Shown here: positions 26,652-34,695 of the stretch, one piece after another
Layout: every line of letters starts with the position of its first letter
How positions within the stretch are numbered: position 1 is the stretch's first letter
Assembly: GCA_964610045.1 (NCBI GenBank)
Contig: CAZSUN010000009.1
Span: 4,134-68,133 of the forward strand
DNA from: JACCYX01 sp964610045
GTDB lineage: Bacteria; Chloroflexota; Chloroflexia; Thermomicrobiales; UBA6265
DNA: 64,000 bases
Direction: 5' to 3'
Made by a program: the position numbers and the translations under genes
The notes under the pieces: generated by a model
Told to the model about the DNA's origin: nothing
The model's database searches: none
Seen by the model: only the letters and a program-made list of their open reading frames with translations

Positions 26652-28183
26652 CCGGGTGCCCCTGGACGAACCGGGGCAGGATCGATCAGGCACCGGTTAC
26701 CAACCTGGCGCTGTCGCCGTGGTTCGCGGTCGACCGCTCCGCAGTGGCGGCAACACCGGCAGGAATCCACCTGAGTCAGGATGGCGGGATCACCTGGAAC
26801 GGGGCTGGCGCTCGCGGTCCGCTCGTGGCCGCGTTGGCGGTCAGTCGTACCCGTAACTTGTTGGTGGCGACCACTGCCGGGCTGCAGTTTTCCCGGGACT
26901 GGGGTGACACCTGGCACACGATCGCCTGCCCCAACCCGATTGGAGCAGTGGTCTTTCTCGATGACGCCGGGTTTGTGGCCATCGACACAGCCGGAGTGGT
27001 CTGGCAGGGCAGGCTCGGTGTATCCGGCCTGCACCATCTGTATGAACTGCCCGATATCCCGTTCGCGATCGAAACGGTTGGCGACGTGCTGTATGCGCTG
27101 GGGAACGGACTGTGGCGTTCCCATGACGGAGTGGGCGCCTGGACGCAGGTGGCACTGCCGGCGGATTGCGGCGAGATCGAGGACATCGCCGCAGCCGGCG
27201 ATCGTTGCCTGGTTGCCCCGGCGAGTCGTGCCGGACTGTGGTCGCTGGGGCCGGATGGATGGCGGTCCGTGTCGGTGCCAGACAGGGTTGGCCTGATACG
27301 GGCGGCCGCAGCATCAACAAGCGGCACGATCGTGGTCGCCGGTGGCGTCGATGGAATCGGTGTGAGCGCGGACTCCGGCGAAACATGGCGCATCGAACCG
27401 GTGGGCCAACCTGTGACGTCCATTGCGGCCGCTGGTTCCGGATCGGCGATGCTGGCCGGTCTTGCTGACGGTACGGTAATGGCATCTGGCGATCACGGGA
27501 GGTCATGGGTGACGTCGCGACTTCGAGGCGGGACGGTGATTTCCCGCCTCGTTGCGCTCGGTGATGTCGTGCGGGCAACCACGATCGAGGGCACGATCCT
27601 GGAGACCTGTGTCGAGGGCGCGCTCGATGCCTGGACCGTGCGTGATGTCGACGAGGACGCGGCGATTGCCATCCCGGAACAGGATGGGGAGGTTGTCGCC
27701 ACGGCGAGCATGTCCGGCACCGGTGCACCGGCGGCGGTCGGGACGAGATCGGTCGATGGCATCTGTACGATCTGGGTGAGGGGATACCTGGAGGAATGGC
27801 GGGTCGCGATCGCTCACCCCGATTCCGCGCGAACCATCTCCCTGGCGGCGGTACCTGAGACAGGCGCCGTGTATGCGGCGATCGGAGACAGCGTGTACCG
27901 GCCGTCACGAGTCGGCATTGGGATGTTCGCGAGAGAACCGGTCGACCCGGACCGCGTACGGGAGGTGCTGGCGGTCGCTGCGAGCCGCGATGGTTCGGTG
28001 GTTGTGGCATTGACCGACGCCGGATTGTACCGGTCGGACGACGATGGGTTGAGCTGGCAGGCGGTGCCAGCGCCGGAGGGTCCTCCGGTGACCGCCATCG
28101 CGGTGGTCGATGCCGCTGGTGAAGGGTGCGAGGTGTTGGCCGCACAACTCGGCGGGGCGCTGGTGTCCTGTTGCCTGCGTTGA
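26648..28183 (+). CDS. BNR/Asp-box repeat beta-propeller protein
   Basis: A 511-residue protein with at least five Asp-box turns: SQDGGITW (43-50), SRDWGDTW (82-89), SADSGETW (240-247), SGDHGRSW (280-287) and SDDDGLSW near the end. These are repeats of sialidase- and Ycf48-like beta-propellers. No signal peptide or membrane segment is seen, which is unusual because many such propellers are exported. Sialidase catalytic arginines cannot be identified, so a binding or sensing role is as likely as hydrolysis. The start codon overlaps the stop of the GroEL-like gene (ATGA), making the two proteins obligate neighbours. It is the last gene of the importer operon. Confidence 0.85.
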   Translation: MTGCPWTNRGRIDQAPVTNLALSPWFAVDRSAVAATPAGIHLSQDGGITWNGAGARGPLVAALAVSRTRNLLVATTAGLQFSRDWGDTWHTIACPNPIGAVVFLDDAGFVAIDTAGVVWQGRLGVSGLHHLYELPDIPFAIETVGDVLYALGNGLWRSHDGVGAWTQVALPADCGEIEDIAAAGDRCLVAPASRAGLWSLGPDGWRSVSVPDRVGLIRAAAASTSGTIVVAGGVDGIGVSADSGETWRIEPVGQPVTSIAAAGSGSAMLAGLADGTVMASGDHGRSWVTSRLRGGTVISRLVALGDVVRATTIEGTILETCVEGALDAWTVRDVDEDAAIAIPEQDGEVVATASMSGTGAPAAVGTRSVDGICTIWVRGYLEEWRVAIAHPDSARTISLAAVPETGAVYAAIGDSVYRPSRVGIGMFAREPVDPDRVREVLAVAASRDGSVVVALTDAGLYRSDDDGLSWQAVPAPEGPPVTAIAVVDAAGEGCEVLAAQLGGALVSCCLR

Positions 28184-28430
28184 CACAAGGGTGACCGCGC
28201 GCTTGATGGATCGGGCTATGGATAGGGTGTAGGGGAGGACCAAGCCGCGTAGCGGCGCGTGTCCTCCCGGGGTTCGGGCATCCGCGTGGTGCCGGGAGGA
28301 CCAAGGCGGCGCGCCCGAGAGCATCGCCCTCCGGGCGAATGCGCATCGCGCAGGGATGTCTCGACAGGAGCCCTCGCCTGGCGGCTCGGACTCCGCTCGA
28401 CATGACGGATTGACTGCGGCGCTGGGTAGG
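28184..28430. repeat. Repeat-filled gap between convergent genes
   Basis: GGGAGGAC and GTCCTCCC (28233-28240, 28261-28268) form a stem with an inner GCCGC-GTA-GCGGC hairpin. A partial second copy of the GGGAGGACCAAG unit begins at 28294. From about 28341 a GCGCAGGGATGTCTCGAC...CGCTCGACATGACG unit is seen, also found at 30897-30942. The first hairpin may terminate the importer operon. Confidence 0.6.
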
Positions 28431-29144
28431 TCAGGCGTCGTCGAGGTCGAGGCCGGCTTCGCGGGCGATCTCGCGGACGGAGGCGGCGCAGGCACGGGTC
28501 GCGGGTTCGTATTCGCCATCGACCTTGTAGTGGGTCTCCAGGGAGAGCACGCCCTCNNNNNNNNNNNNNNNNNNNNNNNNNNNNNNNNNNNNNNNNNNNN
28601 NNNNNNNNNNNNNNNNNNNNNNNNNNNNNNNNNNNNNNNNNNNNNNNNNNNNNNNNCCGGTCGCGATGTTGCAGGCGTACTCGTTTTCGAGGCCGAGGAG
28701 CTTGCCGGCAGCGCTGACGTGCTCGGTGGCGGTGCGCAGGACATCGAGAACTTCGTCGCGGACCGACAGCGGATCGGCAACCCGCCAGAAGCTGAATGTG
28801 CGGACGATCGGGGCGTCAAACCGCTTCGCCAGCTCTAGTGACCGGTCGAGGATGTCCCAGTGCTCCTCCTTGCTGCGCTCGGTGGCCGAGTGGGTGTTGC
28901 CGGTGCGAGCCGATTCCTCGTTGATGTGGCATTTCAGGAATGGAGAGGCGATGCAGGTCACCCGGTACCCACCGCGGTGGATGAGGCTACCGATCTCATT
29001 CAGTTCCGGTTCGTCGTGGTCGACGATGCTCTTGCCCCAGATGCTGCGAAGTTCGATGTCGCGGATGCCCAGGTCGTTGCAGACGGCGAGCGCGTGGGCG
29101 AAGTCTTCGGAGATCTCATCGGTGATGACGCCGAGTCGTGGCAT
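28431..29144 (-). CDS. Sugar phosphate isomerase/epimerase, xylose-isomerase-like TIM barrel (interrupted by assembly gap)
   Basis: A TIM-barrel protein of the xylose isomerase-like family, which isomerises or epimerises sugars and sugar derivatives. The N-terminal part reads LGVITDEISEDFAHALAVCN, IRDIELRSIWGKSI and GLENEYACNIAT (metal-binding glutamate). The C-terminal part is EGVLSLETHYKVDGEYEPA. About 100 N bases separate them, so the middle strands with further metal ligands are missing and the real length is unknown. Family members are usually about 270-300 residues, so more than 100 bases are probably absent. The downstream order (mutarotase, dioxygenase, isomerase) suggests a short sugar-modifying operon. 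Confidence 0.8.
   Translation of the reverse strand: MPRLGVITDEISEDFAHALAVCNDLGIRDIELRSIWGKSIVDHDEPELNEIGSLIHRGGYRVTCIASPFLKCHINEESARTGNTHSATERSKEEHWDILDRSLELAKRFDAPIVRTFSFWRVADPLSVRDEVLDVLRTATEHVSAAGKLLGLENEYACNIATXXXXXXXXXXXXXXXXXXXXXXXXXXXXXXXXXXEGVLSLETHYKVDGEYEPATRACAASVREIAREAGLDLDDA
28557..28656. other. Assembly gap of 100 N
   Basis: Exactly 100 undefined bases, the conventional placeholder for a scaffold join of unknown size. It interrupts the isomerase gene, so the reading frame across it is not evidence of the true length. Confidence 0.97.
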
Positions 29145-29166
29145 GGATTCTCCTCGTGATGGAGTG

Positions 29167-29183
29167 GCCGAGACAGGCTCGGC
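29167..29183. repeat. Short palindrome GCCGAG-5-CTCGGC
   Basis: GCCGAG ACAGG CTCGGC lies in the 67-base gap between the dioxygenase-like and isomerase genes. Nearly the same unit (loop ACACG) is found at 48870-48886, so it is a dispersed element. Confidence 0.5.
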
Positions 29184-29211
29184 ATCCTTGCGGGGAAGGC
29201 CGATGGTCGGG

Positions 29212-30291
29212 TCAGTCGTCGTCGACGAGGTTGGGGTCGGCGTCCGTCGCGCCCATCATGCCGGTGTCCATGTCGCCCATCATCATTGCGGCGTACTCGC
29301 TTTCGCGTCGGCGTTCCTCGGGCGGTAGTTGTGCCGCGCATGGCGTGCCGAAGCGCGGCTGCGCGAACGGCAGATGGGTATCGCCACGCGCGAGGATATG
29401 CCGGTGGTTTGCCATCAGGGTGACCGGGTCGGAATCCGAGCCGTCGCCATCGTTCCATTGCGTAAAGGACCGGGCGTTGCAGTAGTGCCCGACGAAGGAG
29501 CGGCGGAAGCGGTCGGTTGACCAGTTCTTCTTGCTCCGGTGGAGGACGTGCCCGGCGAAGAAGACGACATCGCCCGCCTTCGCGGCGACCAGCAACTGGT
29601 TGTACCGGTCGGCAATCCGGGTGAGGTCGTTCTCCTCGTCGTTCGGGTTGCTGACACCGCTGACGCCCTGGATATCGGTCAGGGTGCGCTCGCCGAAGCC
29701 GTAGCCCTTGTCGGGAGGGTAGACGGGTTCGTGCTGGCTCCCCGTGGCGAACCACATCGCGCCGTTCTGCTCGTCGCAGTCATCGATTGCGATCCAGGCG
29801 CCGCAGAGGGAGTCCGGGTGAGTGGGGATGTAGTACGAATCCTGGTGCCAGCCCTGGCCCGGTTTCCCCGGACCCTTGATGAAGAGCATGGTCTGGAGGG
29901 CGAGGATGTCCGGGCCGATCAATGCCTGGAGGACATCGAGGACACCGGGATGGAGCAGGTAGCGCTCGTGCAGTTCGAGTTGCCGGTGAAGCATGTGGAT
30001 GCGGAGGAAGTATTCGGCCTTCTCGGCTGGGGAGAGGTGCTCGGGTGGGGCGGCGAGTCGCTGGGTGGCGACGCCACTGGCATGGTCACCCTTGTCGAGA
30101 AAGGAGCCGGATTGTTCGGGCAAGCGGCCCTGCATCAGGTCTTCGGTGTGTTCCCGGAGTTCGGCCACCTCGTCGGGTGAGACGAGACCGCGCACGACCA
30201 GAAACCCCTGTCGCCGGAAGGTGATGTATTCCTCGACGGAGACCTGGTAGCGGGTGAATGGAATGATCTGGCGTTGTTCGGTGGCAATCAT
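29212..30291 (-). CDS. Phytanoyl-CoA dioxygenase family protein (Fe(II)/2-oxoglutarate oxygenase)
   Basis: A 359-residue double-stranded beta-helix oxygenase. The iron-binding facial triad is visible as WHQDSYY (H149, D151) and the distal histidine of LHRSKKN (H251), with an arginine for 2-oxoglutarate in the following RRSFVGHY. ADAPTIVE clues to the substrate are lacking; environmental members hydroxylate lipids, natural products or modified sugars. The Met/Asp-rich tail (MMMGDMDTGMMGATDAD) is unusual. ATG 30291 has GAGGA about eight bases upstream. It sits between the mutarotase and isomerase genes, so it may act on a sugar derivative in the same route. Confidence 0.88.
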   Translation of the reverse strand: MIATEQRQIIPFTRYQVSVEEYITFRRQGFLVVRGLVSPDEVAELREHTEDLMQGRLPEQSGSFLDKGDHASGVATQRLAAPPEHLSPAEKAEYFLRIHMLHRQLELHERYLLHPGVLDVLQALIGPDILALQTMLFIKGPGKPGQGWHQDSYYIPTHPDSLCGAWIAIDDCDEQNGAMWFATGSQHEPVYPPDKGYGFGERTLTDIQGVSGVSNPNDEENDLTRIADRYNQLLVAAKAGDVVFFAGHVLHRSKKNWSTDRFRRSFVGHYCNARSFTQWNDGDGSDSDPVTLMANHRHILARGDTHLPFAQPRFGTPCAAQLPPEERRRESEYAAMMMGDMDTGMMGATDADPNLVDDD

Positions 30292-30376
30292 TGGGGGTCC
30301 TCACTTGGACGATACCGGAACTTCGTAGCGGCGATCCTCCGTGATCGCCAGTTCCCCGCCGGAGTCGCTCTACCGG

Positions 30377-30407
30377 AGGAGATTCCTCGCTTCGCTCGGA
30401 ATGACAA
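30377..30407. repeat. Dispersed GAGGAATCTCC...TGTCATTCC element
   Basis: GAGATTCCTCGC and GCTCGGAATGACAAC match the elements at 988-1020 and 1292-1322. A second palindrome with arms GGCGATC and GATCGCC lies just before it (about 30332-30351). Both sit in the 123-base gap between two minus-strand genes. Confidence 0.6.
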
Positions 30408-30414
30408 CCCTTCT

Positions 30415-30732
30415 CTATTCCGTGTGGAAGACCATGGGCAGCAGGTGGAGCGCTTCCTTGCCCTCGGGGTCGACCGGGGTGTCGAGATACTCGGTCATCC
30501 ACGCCTGCCAGCGGTGGTTGGCGTCGCTGTTCGCCATCGCGGCCTGCGCGGCGTCGAAGTCGTCGCATTCCAGGTAGGCGAAGAGTTCCGGCCCGTCCGC
30601 GAAGATCGAGTAGTTGCGGTACCCGGCGGCGCGAAGGTCGGCGAGCAGTTCCGGCCAGACGCGACCGTGGATCTCGATGTACTCGCCGAGCTTGTCGGGC
30701 TTGACGCGAAGCCGGAAGGCGATTCGCTGCAT
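30415..30732 (-). CDS. rhaM: L-rhamnose mutarotase
   Basis: A 105-residue protein of the RhaM family, which interconverts the alpha and beta anomers of L-rhamnose (and often L-fucose) so that the next isomerase gets the right form. The sequence shows the family pattern: QRIAFRLRVKPDKLGEYIEI, HGRVWPELLADLRAAGYRNY, SIFADGPELFAYLECDDF and the end WQAWMTEYLD. The catalytic histidine is in IHGRVWPEL. It heads the mutarotase - dioxygenase-like - isomerase group on the minus strand. Together with fuconate dehydratase it points to use of deoxyhexoses. Confidence 0.93.
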   Translation of the reverse strand: MQRIAFRLRVKPDKLGEYIEIHGRVWPELLADLRAAGYRNYSIFADGPELFAYLECDDFDAAQAAMANSDANHRWQAWMTEYLDTPVDPEGKEALHLLPMVFHTE

Positions 30733-30896
30733 CGGTATAACCTCGCGGTTCCCTCATCGGGCGACCAGATCCTTCGCTCCGCTCAGGACAGGCTCGGGTC
30801 GCTCCCTACGGAGAGGCGGATCGCTCTTCGATGCGGGCATCATAGCGAGATTGGTGAACTTGGGAAGGGGCACAGTGGTGTGTGACGCACGGAAAG

Positions 30897-30942
30897 CATG
30901 TGCTTCGCACAGGGATATCTCGACTTGGCTCGACATGACGAT
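30897..30942. repeat. Dispersed CACAGGGATATCTCGAC...CTCGACATGACG element
   Basis: Same unit as at 28341-28410 (CAGGGATNTCTCGAC then GCTCGACATGACG). It lies just past the dnaA stop, between dnaA and the mutarotase gene on the same strand. A separate palindromic unit is at about 30760-30830. Confidence 0.55.
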
Positions 30943-30945
30943 TCG

Positions 30946-32361
30946 TCAGGCGCGGGAGCCGGTGAGGAGGGATTCGCGAATTGCCATCACCTGAGCCCGG
31001 AGCTGGACATCGCGCTCGAGTTCCTGCTCGATCTTCTCGATGCCGTGGAGCACGGTGGTGTGGTCGCGGTTGCCGAGGCTGCGGCCGATATCGACCAGCG
31101 AGGCGTCGGATTCCGCCCGCAGGATGTACATCGCGACGTGGCGGGGGAGGACGATCTCGCGTTTGCGTTGGCGGCCCCTGAGGTCCTGCTCGCTGACCTT
31201 GTAGTAGCGGGTGACGGCTTCGATCACGTCGGTCGCCGTGGCCCGGGAACGACGGGCGGAGATAGAGGAGTCGGTCAGGGCTTCCATCGCCAGGGCGAGC
31301 GTGAGCGGCTTCTGGTAGAGCTGCGCCAGCATCAGGATCTTGTTGAGCGCTCCCTCGAGTTCCCGGATGTTCGTTTGGTCCTTGTGGGCGATGTATTCGG
31401 TGACATCGTTCGGGAGGCGAATACCGGTTTCCTCGGCTTTTTGACGGAGGATGGCAATCCGCATCTCGTAGTCCGGCGACTGGACGTCGGCGATGAGGCC
31501 GCCCTCGAAGCGGGAACGCATGCGGTCTTCCAGTGCCGAGATCGCGCGCGGCGGCTTGTCGCTGGAGATGATGATCTGCTTGCCGTTCTGGTAGAGGGTG
31601 TTGAACGTGTGGAAGAACTCTTCCTGCGTGCTCTCCTTGCCTGCGATGAACTGGATGTCGTCGATCATCAGGATGTCGACGGCCCGATAGCGGGCGCGGA
31701 AATCGTCCATCCGGCTCGACCGGATGTCGTTGATGACATCGTTGGTGAAGGTCTCCGATGTGACGTACCGGATCGTGAGGTTGGAGTCCAGTTCGAGCGC
31801 ACGGTGCCCGATCGCGTGCATGAGGTGCGTTTTCCCGAGACCGACGCCGCCGTGGACGAAGAGCGGGTTGAACTTCCCCCCCGGGAGATCGGCGACGGCC
31901 AGCGCAGCGGCGTGCGCGAGCCGGTTCGAACTGCCGACCACGTACGAATCGAAGGTGAGACGAGGATTGAGACCGTTCTCCGGTTGAGGGGCGAGTTCGA
32001 GTTGCCGGCTGCGGACGAGTCCCTCGGGTGCGGGCTCGTTGGCGCGCATGGCCTGTGGACGACGCGGTGAGGGACGACCCGGCGGTGGCGCGACCGGTTC
32101 CGGAGCGCCGTCTTCCCGGCTGGCCACGGCAAATGTCGCGCGGATCGGGCGGCCGACGATGTTGGCGAGGGCCCGCTCGATCTGGCTGGCATAGCGGTCC
32201 TCAAGCGTGGATGCGGCGTACGAGTGGGGCGCCATGATGACCGCGATGTCATCCTCGACGCCGGCGAGGCTGGTCTGGCGGAACCAGTTGGCGAAAGCGC
32301 CACGGGAGATACGCGACTCAAGGTCGGTGAGCACCGCTTGCCAGAGCTGGCGCGCATTCAT
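30946..32361 (-). CDS. dnaA: Chromosomal replication initiator protein DnaA
   Basis: A 471-residue initiator that binds DnaA boxes and opens the replication origin. Domain I is residues 1-75, a Pro/Arg-rich linker follows (about 85-115), and AAA+ domain III carries Walker A GGVGLGKT (171-178) and Walker B ILMIDDIQFI. The C-terminal DNA-binding signature GRSLGNRDHTTVLHGIEKI is intact. ATG 32361 is used (GGAG nearby); GTG 32370, ten bases after GGGAGG, is a good alternative. The gene is next to mnmA, not dnaN, and I see no cluster of TTATCCACA boxes in the flanks, so the origin may be elsewhere. Confidence 0.97.
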   Translation of the reverse strand: MNARQLWQAVLTDLESRISRGAFANWFRQTSLAGVEDDIAVIMAPHSYAASTLEDRYASQIERALANIVGRPIRATFAVASREDGAPEPVAPPPGRPSPRRPQAMRANEPAPEGLVRSRQLELAPQPENGLNPRLTFDSYVVGSSNRLAHAAALAVADLPGGKFNPLFVHGGVGLGKTHLMHAIGHRALELDSNLTIRYVTSETFTNDVINDIRSSRMDDFRARYRAVDILMIDDIQFIAGKESTQEEFFHTFNTLYQNGKQIIISSDKPPRAISALEDRMRSRFEGGLIADVQSPDYEMRIAILRQKAEETGIRLPNDVTEYIAHKDQTNIRELEGALNKILMLAQLYQKPLTLALAMEALTDSSISARRSRATATDVIEAVTRYYKVSEQDLRGRQRKREIVLPRHVAMYILRAESDASLVDIGRSLGNRDHTTVLHGIEKIEQELERDVQLRAQVMAIRESLLTGSRA

Positions 32362-32488
32362 GGTCTCCACGACGACCCTGCCTCCCAGAGAATGACCTTG
32401 TACGGAGCTTACAGCCATGATCAGGATGTGCCTCTAGGGTACCACTGGCACGACAGGCTCCCCGCCGTAGTTCCAGTAACGATATGTC

Positions 32489-32517
32489 AGTATAGTACGT
32501 ACACTCTGTCGTGGTAA
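32489..32517 (-). promoter_or_regulatory. Likely dnaA promoter
   Basis: Minus strand TTACCA (32517-32512) and TATACT (32494-32489) are 17 bases apart in an unusually AT-rich patch. Transcription would start near 32482, about 120 bases before dnaA. The overlapping TAAACT at 32515-32520 may serve mnmA on the other strand. Confidence 0.45.
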
Positions 32518-32609
32518 ACTGGCGTGTTTCCCTGTCGGGGAATGTGCCGGGGTATCGTCAAGCATTCCAATGGAACCGGCGCACGATTCCAGACACGCGA
32601 GTCACGATC

Positions 32610-33815
32610 ATGGCTGTCGCCGCTCCCATCTGCTCCCTCGCAATCCATGAAACGATGCCGGGTGACGTCGAAGCTGCCCGGACGATTCTGGCCGATGGCC
32701 GGATCGGGCCGCGCGACGGCGATGGCCGGACCGCCGTCGTCGCCATGAGCGGTGGGGTCGACAGCGCCGTTACGGCACTGATCATGCGGGAGCGCGGGTA
32801 CCGGGTGGTGGGGATGAACCTGCGGCTGTTCTCCCCCCACGACGAAGATCACCGGGCCAATCCCTGCTGCGGGATTCCGGCCATCGAGGATGCGCGGGCA
32901 ACCTGCGCCCAGATCGGGATTCCCTTCTATGCGATCAACATGGAAGTCGAGTTTGGCGACGCGGTCATCGACCGGTTCGTTGACGAGTATGCCGCTGGCC
33001 GCACTCCCAATCCGTGCCTGGAGTGCAACCGGCATGTGAAGTTCCGGCACCTGCTTCAGCGGGCCCGACAGCTGGGGGCAGATACGCTGGTGACGGGGCA
33101 TTACGTTCGGATCGAGCGGCAGCCGGATGGATCGGCGCGCCTGTTCCGGGCCCTGGACGACCGTAAGGACCAGAGCTACGTGCTCTACACCCTGTCGCAG
33201 GAACACCTGCGATACCTGCAATTCCCGCTCGGCAATCTGACGAAGCCGGAAGTGCGGACACTGGCCCGCGGGTTTGGCCTGCCGGTGGCGGACAAGGCCG
33301 AGAGCCAGGAAATATGCTTCGTCGGGAACCGGTCCTACGCGGATTTCGTGGCGGAACGCCGGCCGGACGTGACCGCGCCAGGCGACATTGTCACCGAATC
33401 GGGCGAGGTGATCGGGCAGCACCGGGGCCTCGTGCACCACACGGTCGGGCAACGGCGGGGTATCGGCGTCGCGGCTCCGAAGCCGTACTTCGTCCTGCGG
33501 CTGGATACGTCCGGGAACAAGCTGGTGGTCGGCGACAAGGACCAGGCGCAAGCCAGTGCTGTCACGGCGTCGGATGTCTCGTTCACCTCTGGCGTGTGGC
33601 CCAGTGAACCGTTCCGCTGCGCGGCGGTCGTCCGCTACCGGGGTGCGCCTGCGGACGCTGTGGTGACGCCACTGCCAGATCAGGAGAAGGCGGCTCGGGT
33701 CGTGTTCGCGCATGGCCAGGGGCCAATCGCGTCGCCTGGGCAGGCGATCGTGTTCTACCGGGGCGACGAGGTGTTGGGGGGCGGGACAATCGACGTGGTT
33801 ACCCGCGGGCGATGA
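32610..33815 (+). CDS. mnmA: tRNA-specific 2-thiouridylase MnmA
   Basis: A 401-residue enzyme that puts sulfur on U34 of Lys, Glu and Gln tRNAs. The ATP PP-loop is AMSGGVDSAV (about 46-55). The catalytic cysteines are in RTPNPCLECNRHVKF and AESQEICFVGN. RKDQSYVLYTLSQEHL and HHTVGQRRGIG are also family-typical. The N-terminus is about 40 residues longer than usual before the PP-loop. ATG 32610 is the first reasonable start after the promoter region; ATG 32655 is possible, and neither has a strong ribosome site. It diverges from dnaA. Confidence 0.95.
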   Translation: MAVAAPICSLAIHETMPGDVEAARTILADGRIGPRDGDGRTAVVAMSGGVDSAVTALIMRERGYRVVGMNLRLFSPHDEDHRANPCCGIPAIEDARATCAQIGIPFYAINMEVEFGDAVIDRFVDEYAAGRTPNPCLECNRHVKFRHLLQRARQLGADTLVTGHYVRIERQPDGSARLFRALDDRKDQSYVLYTLSQEHLRYLQFPLGNLTKPEVRTLARGFGLPVADKAESQEICFVGNRSYADFVAERRPDVTAPGDIVTESGEVIGQHRGLVHHTVGQRRGIGVAAPKPYFVLRLDTSGNKLVVGDKDQAQASAVTASDVSFTSGVWPSEPFRCAAVVRYRGAPADAVVTPLPDQEKAARVVFAHGQGPIASPGQAIVFYRGDEVLGGGTIDVVTRGR

Positions 33816-33911
33816 TTCCGGGCCATGTGACGCGGACACCGCACCCGATGATGCGCAATACTTGGCGAGAATCCGAGAGGGTCACGATAGTGGGGTCGGT
33901 GGAGGATCTGG

Positions 33912-34337
33912 ATGGATAACGGCGTCAGGAACAAGGGCATCATCGCCGGCATCGCCGTGCTCCTGGTGTTCGTTCTGATTTGCGTGGGCCTGTACATGCT
34001 TGGCGGCGACGACCAGGCGGCCCTCGAACGGCTTCGGGACATCGCGATCATCTTCATCGTCCTGTTGATGGCGGTGACGGTCGTCCTGCTGGCGGGTATC
34101 ACCGTCGCCCTGATCCTGCTCTTCACCGTCCTGAAGGATCGCGCGGTTCCGATCCTCGACGAAACCACGGGCACGATTAACCGCATCCGCAACACGACCA
34201 ACTTCGTGACCGAAGAGGCGGTCAAGCCGCTTGTGACGGTCGCGAGCAAGTACAGCAAGATGCGGGCAATGTCGCGCGTGGTGACCGGCAAACAGAAAAA
34301 GGCGCCAAAGGCTGATGGCCCCGTCGCTCGCCCGTGA
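33912..34337 (+). CDS. Small membrane protein of unknown function
   Basis: A 141-residue protein with two hydrophobic segments (IIAGIAVLLVFVLICVGLYM and IAIIFIVLLMAVTVVLLAGI then TVALILLFTVL). A soluble basic tail follows, with an amphipathic stretch (TGTINRIRNTTNFVTEEAVK) that resembles the DUF948/apolipoprotein-like region of stress-linked membrane proteins. GGAGG precedes the ATG by about five bases. It is followed after 42 bases by a YtxH-like gene; similar pairs of DUF948-type and YtxH proteins occur in Firmicutes. Function not known. Confidence 0.75.
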   Translation: MDNGVRNKGIIAGIAVLLVFVLICVGLYMLGGDDQAALERLRDIAIIFIVLLMAVTVVLLAGITVALILLFTVLKDRAVPILDETTGTINRIRNTTNFVTEEAVKPLVTVASKYSKMRAMSRVVTGKQKKAPKADGPVARP

Positions 34338-34379
34338 ACGGCTGAGTCGTCCCGTCCGGCATGGTGGAGGCAAGGTGCG

Positions 34380-34667
34380 ATGTTCGATCAGTTTGACCTG
34401 AACTTCCTGCGGCAACGTGAAGACGATGCTGCAACGCGCGGTTTTTTCGGCGGCCTGTTCCTGGGCATCCTGCTCGGGGTCGTGCTGACGCTGGTGTTTG
34501 CGCCCCGGCGCGGTGATGAAACGCGGGCGGCGATGGCAGGCATGGCGGGAGATCTCAAGTCGAGGGCGAGCGATCTCGTGGGACGGGGCGATGGCTCGCC
34601 GGAGACCGGCGACAGCGACGAGGTCGCGATCGAGCGGGAGATCACGGTCCCCGACGCGGAGCCGTAA
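34380..34667 (+). CDS. YtxH-like small membrane protein
   Basis: A 95-residue protein with one membrane segment (GFFGGLFLGILLGVVLTLVF) directly followed by APRRGDETRAAM, the hallmark of YtxH/gas-vesicle GvpP-like general stress proteins. A short helical part and an acidic tail come after. It is probably co-transcribed with the preceding membrane protein. The family is linked to general stress in Bacillus; no molecular activity is established. Confidence 0.82.
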   Translation: MFDQFDLNFLRQREDDAATRGFFGGLFLGILLGVVLTLVFAPRRGDETRAAMAGMAGDLKSRASDLVGRGDGSPETGDSDEVAIEREITVPDAEP

Positions 34668-34695
34668 GGCTTCCTACGCGGATGTGCTTCCGACG

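Noticed and set aside
32362..32609. Search for DnaA boxes and an origin next to dnaA
   Set aside because: No TTATCCACA or one-mismatch cluster was seen, so no origin is called.
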